Positions 14,749 through 23,951 of a stretch of DNA of 64,000 bases are shown here, piece after piece (the first letter of the stretch is position 1; each line of letters starts with the position of its first letter). Where the stretch lies: positions 558,001-622,000 of the forward strand of contig NZ_BAABHA010000002.1 of the NCBI RefSeq assembly GCF_039541855.1, written 5' to 3'. The DNA is from Solirubrum koreensis (GTDB lineage: Bacteria; Bacteroidota; Bacteroidia; Cytophagales; Hymenobacteraceae). The notes below the pieces were generated by a model. It ran no database searches and was not told where the DNA came from. It saw nothing but the letters and a program-made list of their open reading frames with translations. Both the position numbers and the translations under genes were made by a program.

Positions 14749-16572
14749 ATGCGCCGCCCCCAGTTAAGCAAATACATCCACGACCACCTGCTGCAAGAGC
14801 ACCGCCCGCGGCTGCTAACCCGGGCCGATACCGCACTGTTTTACCTCAGCTTGGCCGGTTTACTGGTTTTTCTTTACGACCTGGGTTTTGCCCATACCGA
14901 AGCCGCCGAGCACCTGCTCAACGGGTTTTACGGGGTATACACGCTGTGCCTGATGGTGATTTTGGTTGCGCGGCTGTTTCTGCTTAACCGAGCGGGCGTG
15001 CCCAAAGGTTGGGTGATGGTGGAGTGCCTGTTAATTGGGCTGGCGGGCTACGGCGTGTTCCTGAGCTTTTTCCCGGAAAGCTTTGTGCTCGACGACACCT
15101 TACTGGGCCGTTACGTGGAGCAGGATTTGCTGATTCTGGGCGTGCTGCTGTACATTTTTCTGATTGAGCTTTCCCGCCGTTCGCTCAATTTCTACCGCCT
15201 TCAGTACAACCCCGCCCTGCTATTCATGAGCAGCTTCGTGGTGCTTATTTTTCTAGGCATGGGCTTGCTGCTGCTGCCGCGTGCCACTACTGCCGGCATC
15301 AGCCCGCTCGATGCCTTGTTCACGTCGGCCAGTGCCGTGTGCGTTACCGGGCTCGTTAGCGTGGATACCGCCACGGTGTTTACCACCTTCGGCAAGGTGG
15401 TAATTCTGATGCTTATTCAGCTCGGCGGCTTGGGCATCATGACCTTCACAAGCTTTCTGACGCTGTTCTTCCAACGCTCGTCGTCGTTTCAAAACCAGCT
15501 GTTCATGCAGGGCCTCATCAACGAGGAAAGCATTGGCAACACCATGCGCACCATCGGCAATATCGTCTGGATTACGTTTCTGGTGGAGTTTCTGGGCGCC
15601 TGCCTGATTTACGCCTCCATTGGCCCGGCCGATATTCCCCGCCTGCACGACCGGCTGGGCTTTGCCATTTTCCACTCCGTCTCGGCCTTTTGCAACGCGG
15701 GCTTCTCCACGCTTTCGGCGGGCCTTTACGACACCGGCTACCGCTTTAACTACGGCCTTCAGCTTGTTGTCATTGCCCTCATCATCGTTGGCGGCATTGG
15801 ATTTCCCATCATTTTCAACCTGTACCGCTACCTGCGCGAAACCGGCCGCAGCCGCTGGCGGCAGTTTTACCACCGCGAGCGGTACGTACACACCACGCGC
15901 ATCATCAACGTAAACACCAAAATCGTGCTGCTGACCTCGGCCGCCTTACTGGTAGCCGGAACGTTGCTGTACTTCGTGCTGGAGTACAACAGTACGCTGC
16001 GTGAGCATTCCGGCCTGGGCAAATTTGTGGCGGCCTTGTTTGGGGGGGTTACGCCCCGCACCGCCGGCTTTAACACCGTTGACATGACCCAAATGGGTCT
16101 GCCCATTGTGCTGGTGTATTTGCTGCTGATGTGGATTGGGGCCTCGCCTGGCTCTACGGGCGGTGGCATTAAAACCACCACGTTTGCGCTGGCTTTCCTG
16201 AACATTTACAGCATTGCGCGCGGCAAGGAGCGGCTGGAAGCTTTCGGCCGGCAGGTACCTAGCAAGTCGGTGCAGCAGGCGTTTGCCGTTATCATGCTCT
16301 CGTTTCTGGTTATCGGCCTGTGCACGCTGCTGGTAGCCATGTTCAATCCTGAAATTCCGCTTATTAAAGTCGCTTTCGAGGCGTTTTCGGCTTACAGCAC
16401 CGTGGGACTGAGCCTCAACATCACCAGCAGTCTAAGTGCGGGCAGCAAGGTGGTCATCATGATTACCATGTTCCTGGGCCGCGTGGGCACCTTTACCCTC
16501 ATTGCCGGTGTGGTAAGCAAGGCAAACGACCTGCACTACCGCTACCCCACCGAAAACATCATCATCACCTAA
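14749..16572 (+). CDS. TrkH/KtrB family potassium transporter
   Basis: This 607-residue inner-membrane protein is the ion-conducting subunit of a Trk/Ktr potassium uptake system. After an extra N-terminal membrane region (residues about 25-150) it has the four pore-loop repeats of the family: SAVCVTGLVS, SAFCNAGFST, TPRTAGFNTV and YSTVGLSLN, each with its selectivity-filter glycine. Near the third repeat is GASPGSTGGGIKTTT, a typical SKT-superfamily sequence. I chose the ATG at 14749 (MRRPQLSKYIHDH). The regulatory subunit gene follows 16 bases downstream, so the two form an operon. Confidence 0.93.
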   Translation: MRRPQLSKYIHDHLLQEHRPRLLTRADTALFYLSLAGLLVFLYDLGFAHTEAAEHLLNGFYGVYTLCLMVILVARLFLLNRAGVPKGWVMVECLLIGLAGYGVFLSFFPESFVLDDTLLGRYVEQDLLILGVLLYIFLIELSRRSLNFYRLQYNPALLFMSSFVVLIFLGMGLLLLPRATTAGISPLDALFTSASAVCVTGLVSVDTATVFTTFGKVVILMLIQLGGLGIMTFTSFLTLFFQRSSSFQNQLFMQGLINEESIGNTMRTIGNIVWITFLVEFLGACLIYASIGPADIPRLHDRLGFAIFHSVSAFCNAGFSTLSAGLYDTGYRFNYGLQLVVIALIIVGGIGFPIIFNLYRYLRETGRSRWRQFYHRERYVHTTRIINVNTKIVLLTSAALLVAGTLLYFVLEYNSTLREHSGLGKFVAALFGGVTPRTAGFNTVDMTQMGLPIVLVYLLLMWIGASPGSTGGGIKTTTFALAFLNIYSIARGKERLEAFGRQVPSKSVQQAFAVIMLSFLVIGLCTLLVAMFNPEIPLIKVAFEAFSAYSTVGLSLNITSSLSAGSKVVIMITMFLGRVGTFTLIAGVVSKANDLHYRYPTENIIIT

Positions 16573-16588
16573 CCTTCCGCACCGCCGC

Positions 16589-17269
16589 ATGAAATATATC
16601 ATTGTTGGGTTGGGCTACTTTGGCTCGTCGTTGTCGATGAAACTCACCGAAATGGGCCACGAGGTCATTTCAGTTGATAGCGACATGGCCAAGGTTACGC
16701 AGTTCAAGGACCGCGTTACGCACACCGTTTGCCTGGATGCCAAAGACCAGCAGGCCCTGGCCTCGTTGCCGCTCTCCGACACCGACGTGGTGCTGGTGGG
16801 CATTGGCGAAGACTTTGGCGCCTCGGTTATGGCCGTGGCTAATTTCAAGCAGCTGGGCGTGAAAAAGCTCATTGGCCGGGCCATTTCGCCGCTGCACCAA
16901 ACGGTGCTGGAAGCCATTGGAGTCGATAAAATCATTCGGCCCGAAACCGAGTTTGCCGAGCGCCTGGCCAAAAGCCTGGACTTAACCGGCATTCTGGATT
17001 CGCTTGACCTGACCGAGGATTACAACATCATTCAGGCCACGGTGCCGCCGCGCTACGTGGGCAAAACCATTCAGGAAGCCAACTTCCGGCAGAAGTACAA
17101 CATCAACGTACTCACCATTATCCGGCCGAAAGAATCCACCAATTTGTTCGGCCGCTCGCACCGCAAACCCGCCGCCATTGGCGTGGTAGCCGCCGACACG
17201 GTTTTTCTGGCCGACGACATCATGGTGCTGTTCGGCAAAATGGAAGACATCCGGAAGGTGCTGCAGTAG
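16589..17269 (+). CDS. TrkA/KtrA family potassium uptake regulatory protein
   Basis: This 226-residue cytoplasmic protein is the nucleotide-binding gating subunit of the transporter encoded just upstream. The N-terminal RCK domain has the Rossmann motif VGLGYFGSSL followed by an acidic residue in ISVDSD at the end of the second strand, fitting NAD(H) or ATP/ADP binding. The C-terminal TrkA_C domain begins around residue 140 (ATVPPRYVGKTIQEANF). It is one complete KtrA-like unit (RCK_N plus RCK_C), not the doubled TrkA of E. coli. The gap to trkH is 16 bases; the FRG gene starts seven bases after its stop. Confidence 0.93.
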   Translation: MKYIIVGLGYFGSSLSMKLTEMGHEVISVDSDMAKVTQFKDRVTHTVCLDAKDQQALASLPLSDTDVVLVGIGEDFGASVMAVANFKQLGVKKLIGRAISPLHQTVLEAIGVDKIIRPETEFAERLAKSLDLTGILDSLDLTEDYNIIQATVPPRYVGKTIQEANFRQKYNINVLTIIRPKESTNLFGRSHRKPAAIGVVAADTVFLADDIMVLFGKMEDIRKVLQ

Positions 17270-17276
17270 CCGGCGT

Positions 17277-18197
17277 ATGCTTACTTCGGGTGCGGAATTC
17301 CGTATCTATTCTGCCGCTCACTTCTTCCACCCGATTTTGTCCGTGGCTACCTCCCCCGCCAATCCCCCTATCGATATTGAAGTGCAGTCCTGGGAAGAGT
17401 TGCAGCATGTGCTGTTTCGCGACACCTGGGACGGCCGCATCGGGCGTTTCCGTTCGCCGTTCGTGTACCGCGGCGTTCGTTCCCGCGACTACACCCTCAC
17501 CACCAGCCTGCAGCGCCTCGGCGGGCAGTACCACGAGTTGGAGCACCACCTGCTGCGCAACTTCCGCAAGTACGCCCACGACACGCCCATGATGGACACG
17601 GCCTCGCTCTGGAACTGGCTGGCCGTGGCCCAGCACCACGGCTTGCCCACGCGCCTACTGGACTGGACGTACTCGCCGTACGTGGCCCTGCACTTCGCCA
17701 CCGACGACATTGAGGCCTACGACCGCGACGGCGTGATTTGGGCCCTGAACTACGTGAAAGCCGCCGAATACATGCCCGAGCGCCTGCAAGATGCTCTGCG
17801 GATGGAGGGCTCCAACGTGTTCACGCCTGAAATTCTGCAGCCAGTTTGCACCACCCTGCGCGAGTTGGCCGATATGCAGCCCCAACAGCCCTACGTTCTG
17901 TTTCTCGAGCCCCCGTCTCTCGATGCGCGCATTGTTCACCAGTACGCGCTTTTTTCGCTGATGTCGACCTCGCAGGCAGTGTTGCCCGAGTGGCTGGAGC
18001 AGCACCCGGAGCTTTTCTTCCGCATTATCCTGCCGGCTCGCCTGAAGTGGGAAGTGCGCGACAAGCTCGACCAGGCCAACATTACGGAACGCGTGCTTTT
18101 CCCCGGCCTCGGCGGCCTAAGCCGCTGGCTGCACCGCCACTACAGCCCCGCCCCCAGCCACGATGCCCACTCCGGCCTCGATCAGGTTTCGGGCTGA
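17277..18197 (+). CDS. FRG-domain protein
   Basis: This 306-residue protein carries the FRG domain (PF08867), named for its Phe-Arg-Gly-type motif: FVYRGVRSRDYTLTTSLQRL around residue 65, then ELEHHLLRNFRKYA, WLAVAQHHGLPTRLLDWTYS and PYVALHFATDD. The biochemical role of FRG proteins is not established; some occur in mobile or defence settings, and the fold has been compared with ADP-ribosylating domains. The C-terminus has LSRWLHRHYS, typical of the family. It begins seven bases after trkA and may be cotranscribed with it. The ATG at 17277 is used; a GTG at 17343 is an alternative start. An inverted-repeat element follows. Confidence 0.85.
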   Translation: MLTSGAEFRIYSAAHFFHPILSVATSPANPPIDIEVQSWEELQHVLFRDTWDGRIGRFRSPFVYRGVRSRDYTLTTSLQRLGGQYHELEHHLLRNFRKYAHDTPMMDTASLWNWLAVAQHHGLPTRLLDWTYSPYVALHFATDDIEAYDRDGVIWALNYVKAAEYMPERLQDALRMEGSNVFTPEILQPVCTTLRELADMQPQQPYVLFLEPPSLDARIVHQYALFSLMSTSQAVLPEWLEQHPELFFRIILPARLKWEVRDKLDQANITERVLFPGLGGLSRWLHRHYSPAPSHDAHSGLDQVSG

Positions 18198-18224
18198 AGC
18201 ACTTCAGCGTCTGAATTGAAATGC

Positions 18225-18326
18225 TGTCTTCCTGAACGCGGTGAAGGACCTTCTCACGCTGAAACGAGTCGTTGTTACGATAGTCGTTCATCGGTGAAAA
18301 GGTCCTTCACCGCGTTTAGGAGAACA
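18225..18326. repeat. Interspersed inverted-repeat element (MITE-like)
   Basis: The 22-base arm at 18231-18252 pairs with 18299-18320 with one mismatch, and pairing extends imperfectly a few bases outwards. The 46-base centre contains GAAACGAGTCGTTGTTACGA. I recall similar 'GCGGTGAAGGACCTT' repeats between genes in Hymenobacter genomes, which would make this one copy of a family. It lies between the convergent FRG and hrpB genes, with no open reading frame. Confidence 0.75.
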
Positions 18327-18365
18327 GGTAGATTACTCGCAATCGGCAATTGACAACCTTCGCAA

Positions 18366-20897
18366 CTATCCGCCCAGCCGCTTTTTGGTGAGCTTGGTGG
18401 GTACGTGGCTCAAGGGGTCTTCGGGCCAGGGGTGCTTGGGGTAGCGGCCACGTAAGTCCTTGCGCACTTCGAAGTAACCGGTTTGCCAGAAGCTGCGCAG
18501 GTCGCGGGTAACCTGGGCCGGCCGCCCACCGGGAGAGAGTAAATGCAACGTGAGCGGTACCCGCCCGCCGCCAATGTGCGGCGTATCGAGCAAGCCGAAT
18601 ACTTCCTGCAGCTTCACAGCTAAAACCGGCGCGGCCGGGTCGGTATAGTCCAGGCGAATGTGGGAGCCGCTGGGCACCTCCAGGTGGGCTGGCGCGAGGC
18701 GCTCCAGCTCTTGCCGCTGCGCCCAGCCGCCGGGCAGCCGTTGCAACAGAAGTTCGTTCCAGTCGAGGCGCGCTAAATCGGCTAGGCTGCGCATACCGTC
18801 CATGTGGGGCGCCAGCCAATCATCCAGCTCCTGTTGCAGCGTTTCATCCGATACGTTGGGCCAATCGGCAGTAAAATGCTGATGCAGGAACGCCAGCCTT
18901 TCGCGCAGCTGCCGGGCACTTTCCGACCACGGCAGGCTTCCTACTCCCCCAGCTCGTACCGCGTCCATTAAAGCCTGGGTTACCAGTTCGGGGCTTGGCT
19001 GCGCGAGGGCTGCGTCGCTGAGCACCAATGCCCCTAGCCGCCGCAGTCGGCGCGCTACTACCCGGCCCGTGGCGGCATCGAAACGTACTTCGTCGCGGCT
19101 CTCGATCTGCTCGGGAAACAATTGCTCTATTTCCTTTAACGAGAGCGGCGCGGCCATGCCAGCCCGCGGTGCGGTAGCAGTTCCATCGAGGTAGGCCACG
19201 GCAAAAAACTGGTCTTGCGACCCAAAAAACTCGGCGGGTAGCGCAGCCCGTTGGCCGGTTACCAGCCGCACGCGCTCGGGTGTTTCGCGCTGGGCCAGGC
19301 GGTCGGGGTAGGCCAATGCGGCCAGTAGGCCGGCGGCATCGGGTTCCACGTACTGCCCGCTAACGCCGGCGCGTCCGCGAAGCGCGGCCGCGGCCTCGCG
19401 CACCCGGCGTAGGGCTCCGGCATCGGCTATTAAACCCGGCAGCGGGGAACGGCCGGTATGCAAAGCTTCCAAGCGTAATCGTAAATCGGGGGCTGCTTGC
19501 TGCCCGGGGTTAGCGGACCGCAGAATGTCGCGTTCGGCCAGCAATGCCGCCAGCAGGCAGGCGGTGGCACCGTGGTTTAGCTCGCGGCCGCGCACCACCA
19601 AATGGCCGAGGCGGGGCGGCAAGCCCAGGCGGGCCAGCTCGCGGCCGTGGGCGGTGGCCTGGCCGCTCGGCAGTAGTGCGCCCAGCCGAACCAATAATTC
19701 ACGCGCCTGCGCCAACGCCGGCGCGGGCGGCGCGTCGAGCCAGCGTAGCGCGGTAGCATCGGAACCCCACAGGGCCAGCTCCAAGGCCAGGCTGCTGAGG
19801 TCGGCCGTTAGGATTTCGGCTGGTAGGTGCTGGGGAAGCTGTTGTTGCTCGGCTTCGGTCCAGAGGCGCACGCACACGCCGGGCCCGAGGCGGCCGGCAC
19901 GGCCCCGGCGCTGGTCGGCGGCGGCCTGGCTTACGGGCACGGTTTCGAGCGTGGTAAGGCCGGTGCGCGGCACGAAGCGCGGTACGCGGGCATACCCGCC
20001 ATCCACCACCACCCGCACGCCCTCAATGGTGAGGCTGGTTTCGGCAATACTGGTGGCCAATACCACTTTGCGGCGGCCTACGGTGGCCGGACGCAGGGCG
20101 GCATCCTGCTGCTCCAGGGGCAGTTCACCGTGCAGTACGTGCAGGTCGGTGTTGTCGGTTAAAGCGCTGCTGAGGCGGTCGGCCACGCGGCGCTGGTCGG
20201 CGAGGCCAGGCAGAAACACGAGTACGTCGCCGGTGTGCTCGGCCAGGGCCTCTCGAATGGCCACGGGCGCAAGTTCGGTTAAACGGTCAGCGGGACGCGA
20301 ACCTACGCCGGCCGCGCGGCGCGGACTCAGGTATTGCGTTTCGACGGGGTGCATGAAACCGGCGCTGGTAACCACGGGGGCATCCAGCCAGGGGCCCAAC
20401 CGAGCGGCATCGAGCGTGGCCGACATGACGAGTAGCCGCAAATCGGGCCGCAATACGGTTTGGGCGTCGAGGGCCAAGGCCAGGCCGAGGTCGGCTTGCA
20501 GGCTACGCTCGTGAAATTCATCGAAGAGCACGGCCGCAATGCCTTCCAGCGCGGGGTCGTCCTGCACGAGGCGCGTCAGAATGCCTTCCGTTACCACCTC
20601 TATGCGCGTGTGGCTCGACACCTTGTTTTCGAGCCGGACGCGGTAGCCCACGGTGTGGCCCACCGGCTCGTTCAGCAGCTTGGCCATGCGCGTAGCGGCG
20701 GCGCGGGCTGCGAGGCGGCGGGGTTCCAGCACCAGGATTTTGCCATCGGCACGCCACGGAGCATCCAGCAAGGCCAGCGGTACCACGGTGGTTTTGCCAG
20801 CGCCGGGCGGGGCTTGCAGCACAGCGCGGTTGCCGGTTTCCAGGGCCGCCAATAATTCAGGCAGCGCGGCGCAAATGGGTAAATCGGGGAGCAGCAT
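18366..20897 (-). CDS. hrpB: ATP-dependent helicase HrpB
   Basis: This 843-residue protein is a DEAH/RHA-type helicase of the HrpB family. It has Walker A APPGAGKTT near residue 30, a DEFHER motif II, SATLD motif III, then helicase motifs including ATSIAETSLTIEGV and QRRGRAGRLGPG, and the HrpB-specific C-terminal region ending in KHPWPEDPLSHVPTKLTKKR. The length is normal for the family. The RNA substrate and cellular job of HrpB are not settled. The ATG at 20897 follows the rhodanese gene by 37 bases on the same strand, so the two are probably cotranscribed. Confidence 0.95.
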   Translation of the reverse strand: MLLPDLPICAALPELLAALETGNRAVLQAPPGAGKTTVVPLALLDAPWRADGKILVLEPRRLAARAAATRMAKLLNEPVGHTVGYRVRLENKVSSHTRIEVVTEGILTRLVQDDPALEGIAAVLFDEFHERSLQADLGLALALDAQTVLRPDLRLLVMSATLDAARLGPWLDAPVVTSAGFMHPVETQYLSPRRAAGVGSRPADRLTELAPVAIREALAEHTGDVLVFLPGLADQRRVADRLSSALTDNTDLHVLHGELPLEQQDAALRPATVGRRKVVLATSIAETSLTIEGVRVVVDGGYARVPRFVPRTGLTTLETVPVSQAAADQRRGRAGRLGPGVCVRLWTEAEQQQLPQHLPAEILTADLSSLALELALWGSDATALRWLDAPPAPALAQARELLVRLGALLPSGQATAHGRELARLGLPPRLGHLVVRGRELNHGATACLLAALLAERDILRSANPGQQAAPDLRLRLEALHTGRSPLPGLIADAGALRRVREAAAALRGRAGVSGQYVEPDAAGLLAALAYPDRLAQRETPERVRLVTGQRAALPAEFFGSQDQFFAVAYLDGTATAPRAGMAAPLSLKEIEQLFPEQIESRDEVRFDAATGRVVARRLRRLGALVLSDAALAQPSPELVTQALMDAVRAGGVGSLPWSESARQLRERLAFLHQHFTADWPNVSDETLQQELDDWLAPHMDGMRSLADLARLDWNELLLQRLPGGWAQRQELERLAPAHLEVPSGSHIRLDYTDPAAPVLAVKLQEVFGLLDTPHIGGGRVPLTLHLLSPGGRPAQVTRDLRSFWQTGYFEVRKDLRGRYPKHPWPEDPLSHVPTKLTKKRLGG

Positions 20898-20934
20898 GAG
20901 GGAGGTGAAGATACGGCCGGGCCGCGCCTCGTTT

Positions 20935-21261
20935 TTAGTACACGGGCACGTTGGGGTCTACCCGCACCGACCACGCATGGATGCCGCCGCGCAGGTTCAG
21001 CAGGTTGGTCAGCTCGTGGCGGTGCTGCAGGTAGGCCAACGCCTGGGCCGAGCGTACGCCGTGGTGGCAGATAAGCACCACGGGCCGGTCGTCGGCTATT
21101 TCCTCTGCCCGCCGGGCAAGGTCGTCGAGGGGCACGAGCACGCTGCCTTCGATGCGGCAGTACTCGAATTCCTCGGGCTGGCGCACGTCGATCAGCTGCA
21201 GGTTTTCGCCGGCGGCCAGCCGGTCGCGGAGCTGCTCGGGTGTGAGTTCGGGAAAGGTCAT
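20935..21261 (-). CDS. Single-domain rhodanese
   Basis: This 108-residue protein is one rhodanese-like domain: LIDVRQPEEFEYCRIEGSV near the N-terminus and the active-site loop CHHGVRSAQA, where the Cys begins a six-residue loop as in thiosulfate or single-domain sulfurtransferases. It would transfer sulfane sulfur to an acceptor in the cytoplasm; the partner is unknown. I chose the ATG at 21261 (MTFPELTPEQL); an extension to 21348 is low-complexity. hrpB follows 37 bases downstream. Confidence 0.9.
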   Translation of the reverse strand: MTFPELTPEQLRDRLAAGENLQLIDVRQPEEFEYCRIEGSVLVPLDDLARRAEEIADDRPVVLICHHGVRSAQALAYLQHRHELTNLLNLRGGIHAWSVRVDPNVPVY

Positions 21262-21383
21262 CGGAAGCGGAAGAAGCAAAGAAAAACGGCCAGGGAATAC
21301 AAAAGTAGCCCAAGCCTCGCTAGCTTTGACTTTGGTTGTCACCCACAACCGTTGCGTTTTTCCACCCGCTTCCCTTCTGCCTG

Positions 21384-22016
21384 TTGGCTTCGTTCTGGCT
21401 TGAGTTCTGGACTGCTCTTCGTGCGAGCAGTGTTTACGACGTTTGGGGGTTTATCACCGGACTGCTCTGCGTGTGGCTGGCAGCGCGGGAATCGGTGTGG
21501 AATTTCCCGGTAGCCATTGTGGCCTGTGTTATTGCGGGCATTGTGTATTTCCAGGCCAAGCTCTACTCCGATATGGGCCTGCAGGTCGTGTTTGTGGCCC
21601 TGGCTTTTTACGGGTGGTGGATGTGGCTGCGCAAAGGCCCTGCGCAGGGACAATTGCACGTGTCTACCACGTCGTGGCGCTGGTGGGTGGTGCTGGCTGC
21701 TTTGGCCGTTGGCTTTACGCTAATAGCCGGCTACCTCTTCGAAACCTATACCGATGCGGCAGCTCCGTACTGGGACAACGGCGCAACGGCCGTAAGCTTG
21801 GTTGCCCAATTCCTGCTCACGCGTAAAAAACTGGAAAACTGGCTTCTCTGGATTGCCGTTGATATTTTATACGTGGTGCTGTATTGGCATCGTGGCTTAG
21901 CACTTTTCAGCGTAGAGTACGTCATATTTATTGGGCTGGCCGTCTACGGCTACTGGGAATGGCGCCGTTTGCGGCGTGCAGCTCCGGCGCTATCCACTCC
22001 TCTTTCGGCTGCCTGA
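21384..22016 (+). CDS. PnuC-like nicotinamide riboside or thiamine transporter
   Basis: This roughly 210-residue membrane protein of the PnuC family has about seven membrane helices and the central WNFPVAIVACVIAG, YSDMGLQVVFVALAFYGWWM and YWHRGLALFSVEYVIF regions typical of the fold. PnuC members carry nicotinamide riboside by facilitated diffusion, driven by phosphorylation inside the cell; close relatives (PnuT) carry thiamine. No ATG is available: the TTG at 21384 is my choice, and a TTG at 21336 would add 16 residues but lies close to a TAGCTTTG promoter-like box at 21320. The stop overlaps the start of the kinase gene by one base (TGATG), so they are translationally coupled. Confidence 0.88.
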   Translation: MASFWLEFWTALRASSVYDVWGFITGLLCVWLAARESVWNFPVAIVACVIAGIVYFQAKLYSDMGLQVVFVALAFYGWWMWLRKGPAQGQLHVSTTSWRWWVVLAALAVGFTLIAGYLFETYTDAAAPYWDNGATAVSLVAQFLLTRKKLENWLLWIAVDILYVVLYWHRGLALFSVEYVIFIGLAVYGYWEWRRLRRAAPALSTPLSAA

Positions 22017-22567
22017 TGCTTCGCGTTGCCCTCACCGGACCCGAATCGACGGGCAAAACCACTCTCAGCCAGCAACTGGCCGATTATTACCACACCGTAT
22101 GGGCCGCCGAGTACGCCCGCGAGTACCTCGACTCGCGCCAGCTGGGCTTGCGCTATTCCCTTGCCGACCTCGAAGCCATTGCCCGGGGCCAGCTGGCGGC
22201 CGAGGACGCGGCCGTGGCGCAAGCCCAGCAAGCCGGCCTGCCCGTTGTGTTTTGCGACACCGAGCTGCTCATTATCAAGGTATGGTCTGAGCACGCGTTC
22301 GGCAACTGCCCCGACTGGATTCAGGAGGAAATTGAGCGGCGGCACTACGACCTGATTTTGCTTATGGGTATCGATATTCCGTGGGAGCCCGACCCCCTGC
22401 GGGAACATCCGCACCAGCGCCAGCATTTCTACGACCTTTACCGCAGCGAGCTAAGCAGCCGCATGTCGAACTTCGCCGAAATCAGCGGCACGGCCTGCGG
22501 CCGCCTGGAGCAGGCCTGCTTCCTGGTCGATGAGCTGCTCATCAGCCGCGGGTTGCTGCCGCATTAA
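22016..22567 (+). CDS. NadR-like P-loop kinase
   Basis: This 183-residue protein is an AAA_28/NadR-type kinase: Walker A TGPESTGKTTLS at residues 8-19, VFCDTELLIIKVWSE in the middle and GIDIPWEPDPLREHPHQR, the phosphate-handling loop seen in ribosylnicotinamide kinases. It lacks the HTH and adenylyltransferase domains of full NadR. The one-base overlap with the transporter gene argues that it phosphorylates the imported substrate and so traps it. Nicotinamide riboside is the usual substrate; thiamine is the alternative, given the TPP riboswitch 1.8 kb downstream. The stretch 22568-22611 is a plain spacer. Confidence 0.88.
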   Translation: MLRVALTGPESTGKTTLSQQLADYYHTVWAAEYAREYLDSRQLGLRYSLADLEAIARGQLAAEDAAVAQAQQAGLPVVFCDTELLIIKVWSEHAFGNCPDWIQEEIERRHYDLILLMGIDIPWEPDPLREHPHQRQHFYDLYRSELSSRMSNFAEISGTACGRLEQACFLVDELLISRGLLPH

Positions 22568-22611
22568 TTGTGGTTGTACAAGACTGAACGATACTTACTG
22601 GTGCTTATCCC

Positions 22612-23493
22612 ATGAAATACACTCTGGAAAACGAGCATTGCCGCGTGGTAATTAACCGGCACGGTGCCGAGCTGGCCAGCTTCGTTCGCCTCGACCTCGA
22701 CAATCTGGAATACATCTGGCAGGCCGATGCCGTCGTGTGGGGCCGCCATGCGCCGGTGCTCTTTCCCATTGTGGGCCGCCTGCCTAACGATACATATTAC
22801 CACCAAGGCCAGCCCTACCGGTTGCCGCAGCACGGTTTTGCCCGCGACCGGCCTTTTACTCTGGTTGAGCAAACGCCTACCTCGCTCACGCTCCGCCTCA
22901 CCGACGACGAAGCCAGCCGCGCAGTCTACCCTTTCGCTTTCCAACTCGATATCAGCCACCGCCTTTCCGGGACCACGCTGTATGTGGACTGGCGCGTACA
23001 CAACCCCGATACCGCGCAGGACCTGCTGTTCAGCATTGGCGCGCACCCCGGCTTCCGCTGCCCGCTGCTGACCGACGAGCAGTTCGAGGATTACGCCTTT
23101 CGCTTCGACCACCCGGTGCAGTTGGAGCGGCACTTGCTGGATGGTGGTTTACTGAACGGTGCCACCGAGCCCGTACTGGCCGCTCCAGCCCAAGAGCTGC
23201 CGCTCAGTTACGACTTGTTTCGGCGCGACGCGCTGGTGTTGAAGCACTACGATTTTACCCGCATTACCCTAGCCAGCGCCCGTTCGCCGCGCGCGGTAAC
23301 TATGCAGTTCAACGGTTTTCCATACCTGGGCCTTTGGACCAAAAGCGAAGGCACGCCCTTCGTGTGCATCGAGCCCTGGCACGGCGTAGCCAGTTCGGTA
23401 GGGCCGCCTGCCGAGCTGAGCGACAAAGAGGGCATTCTGACGCTAGCGCCCGGTAATACGTTTACTGCCGGTTACAGCATCAGCGCCAAGTAA
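22612..23493 (+). CDS. Aldose 1-epimerase family protein
   Basis: This 293-residue cytoplasmic protein belongs to the galactose mutarotase-like fold. The signs are INRHGAELASFVRL near residue 15, PVLFPIVGRL near 60, LPQHGFARDRPF (with the catalytic His) near 75, and the C-terminal FVCIEPWHGVASS with the Glu-containing catalytic region. The subgroup is the LacX-like branch, which interconverts anomers of hexoses or hexose phosphates; the exact sugar is unknown. It starts 44 bases after the kinase gene and ends four bases before the acetyltransferase, so all four genes from 21384 could be one transcript. Confidence 0.9.
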   Translation: MKYTLENEHCRVVINRHGAELASFVRLDLDNLEYIWQADAVVWGRHAPVLFPIVGRLPNDTYYHQGQPYRLPQHGFARDRPFTLVEQTPTSLTLRLTDDEASRAVYPFAFQLDISHRLSGTTLYVDWRVHNPDTAQDLLFSIGAHPGFRCPLLTDEQFEDYAFRFDHPVQLERHLLDGGLLNGATEPVLAAPAQELPLSYDLFRRDALVLKHYDFTRITLASARSPRAVTMQFNGFPYLGLWTKSEGTPFVCIEPWHGVASSVGPPAELSDKEGILTLAPGNTFTAGYSISAK

Positions 23494-23497
23494 GGAC

Positions 23498-23929
23498 ATG
23501 GCTACGCAGCCGCGCACCGTTATAATTCGTGCTGTTTCGGCGGAAGAAACCTACGCGTTACGCCAAGCCGTGCTTTGGCCCGCCAAGCCATTGGCGCACG
23601 TACGCATTGCCGAAGACGCTATGGGCCACCATTTCGGCGCTTTCGTGGGTACTGAGCTGGTGGCGGTTGTTTCCCTGTTCGTAACCAACGGCGAAGCCCG
23701 TTTTCGCAAGTTTGCCACACACCCGGCTTACCAGCGGCAAGGCATTGGCTCGGCGTTGCTGAAATACACGTTTGGCGCCGCGCGTCGCTTGGGCGCCCGC
23801 AGCATTTGGTGCGACGCCCGCCAGGAAGCAGCTCCCTTCTACCACCGTTTTGGCCTGCACGAAGTCGGAGCTCCTTTCGTCAAAAGCGAGCTGGCTTACG
23901 TGCGTATGCAGGCGGTGCTAACGAGCTGA
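23498..23929 (+). CDS. GNAT family N-acetyltransferase
   Basis: This 143-residue enzyme shows the acetyl-CoA-binding signature HPAYQRQGIGSALLKYTFG around residues 75-93 and a second GNAT helix, WCDARQEAAPFYHRFGLHEV, near residue 108. It transfers an acetyl group from acetyl-CoA to an unidentified amine. The ATG lies four bases after the stop of the epimerase, which suggests cotranscription. No signal peptide. Confidence 0.9.
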   Translation: MATQPRTVIIRAVSAEETYALRQAVLWPAKPLAHVRIAEDAMGHHFGAFVGTELVAVVSLFVTNGEARFRKFATHPAYQRQGIGSALLKYTFGAARRLGARSIWCDARQEAAPFYHRFGLHEVGAPFVKSELAYVRMQAVLTS

Positions 23930-23951
23930 ACCAGCCCGCCGCTTAGCCAAG

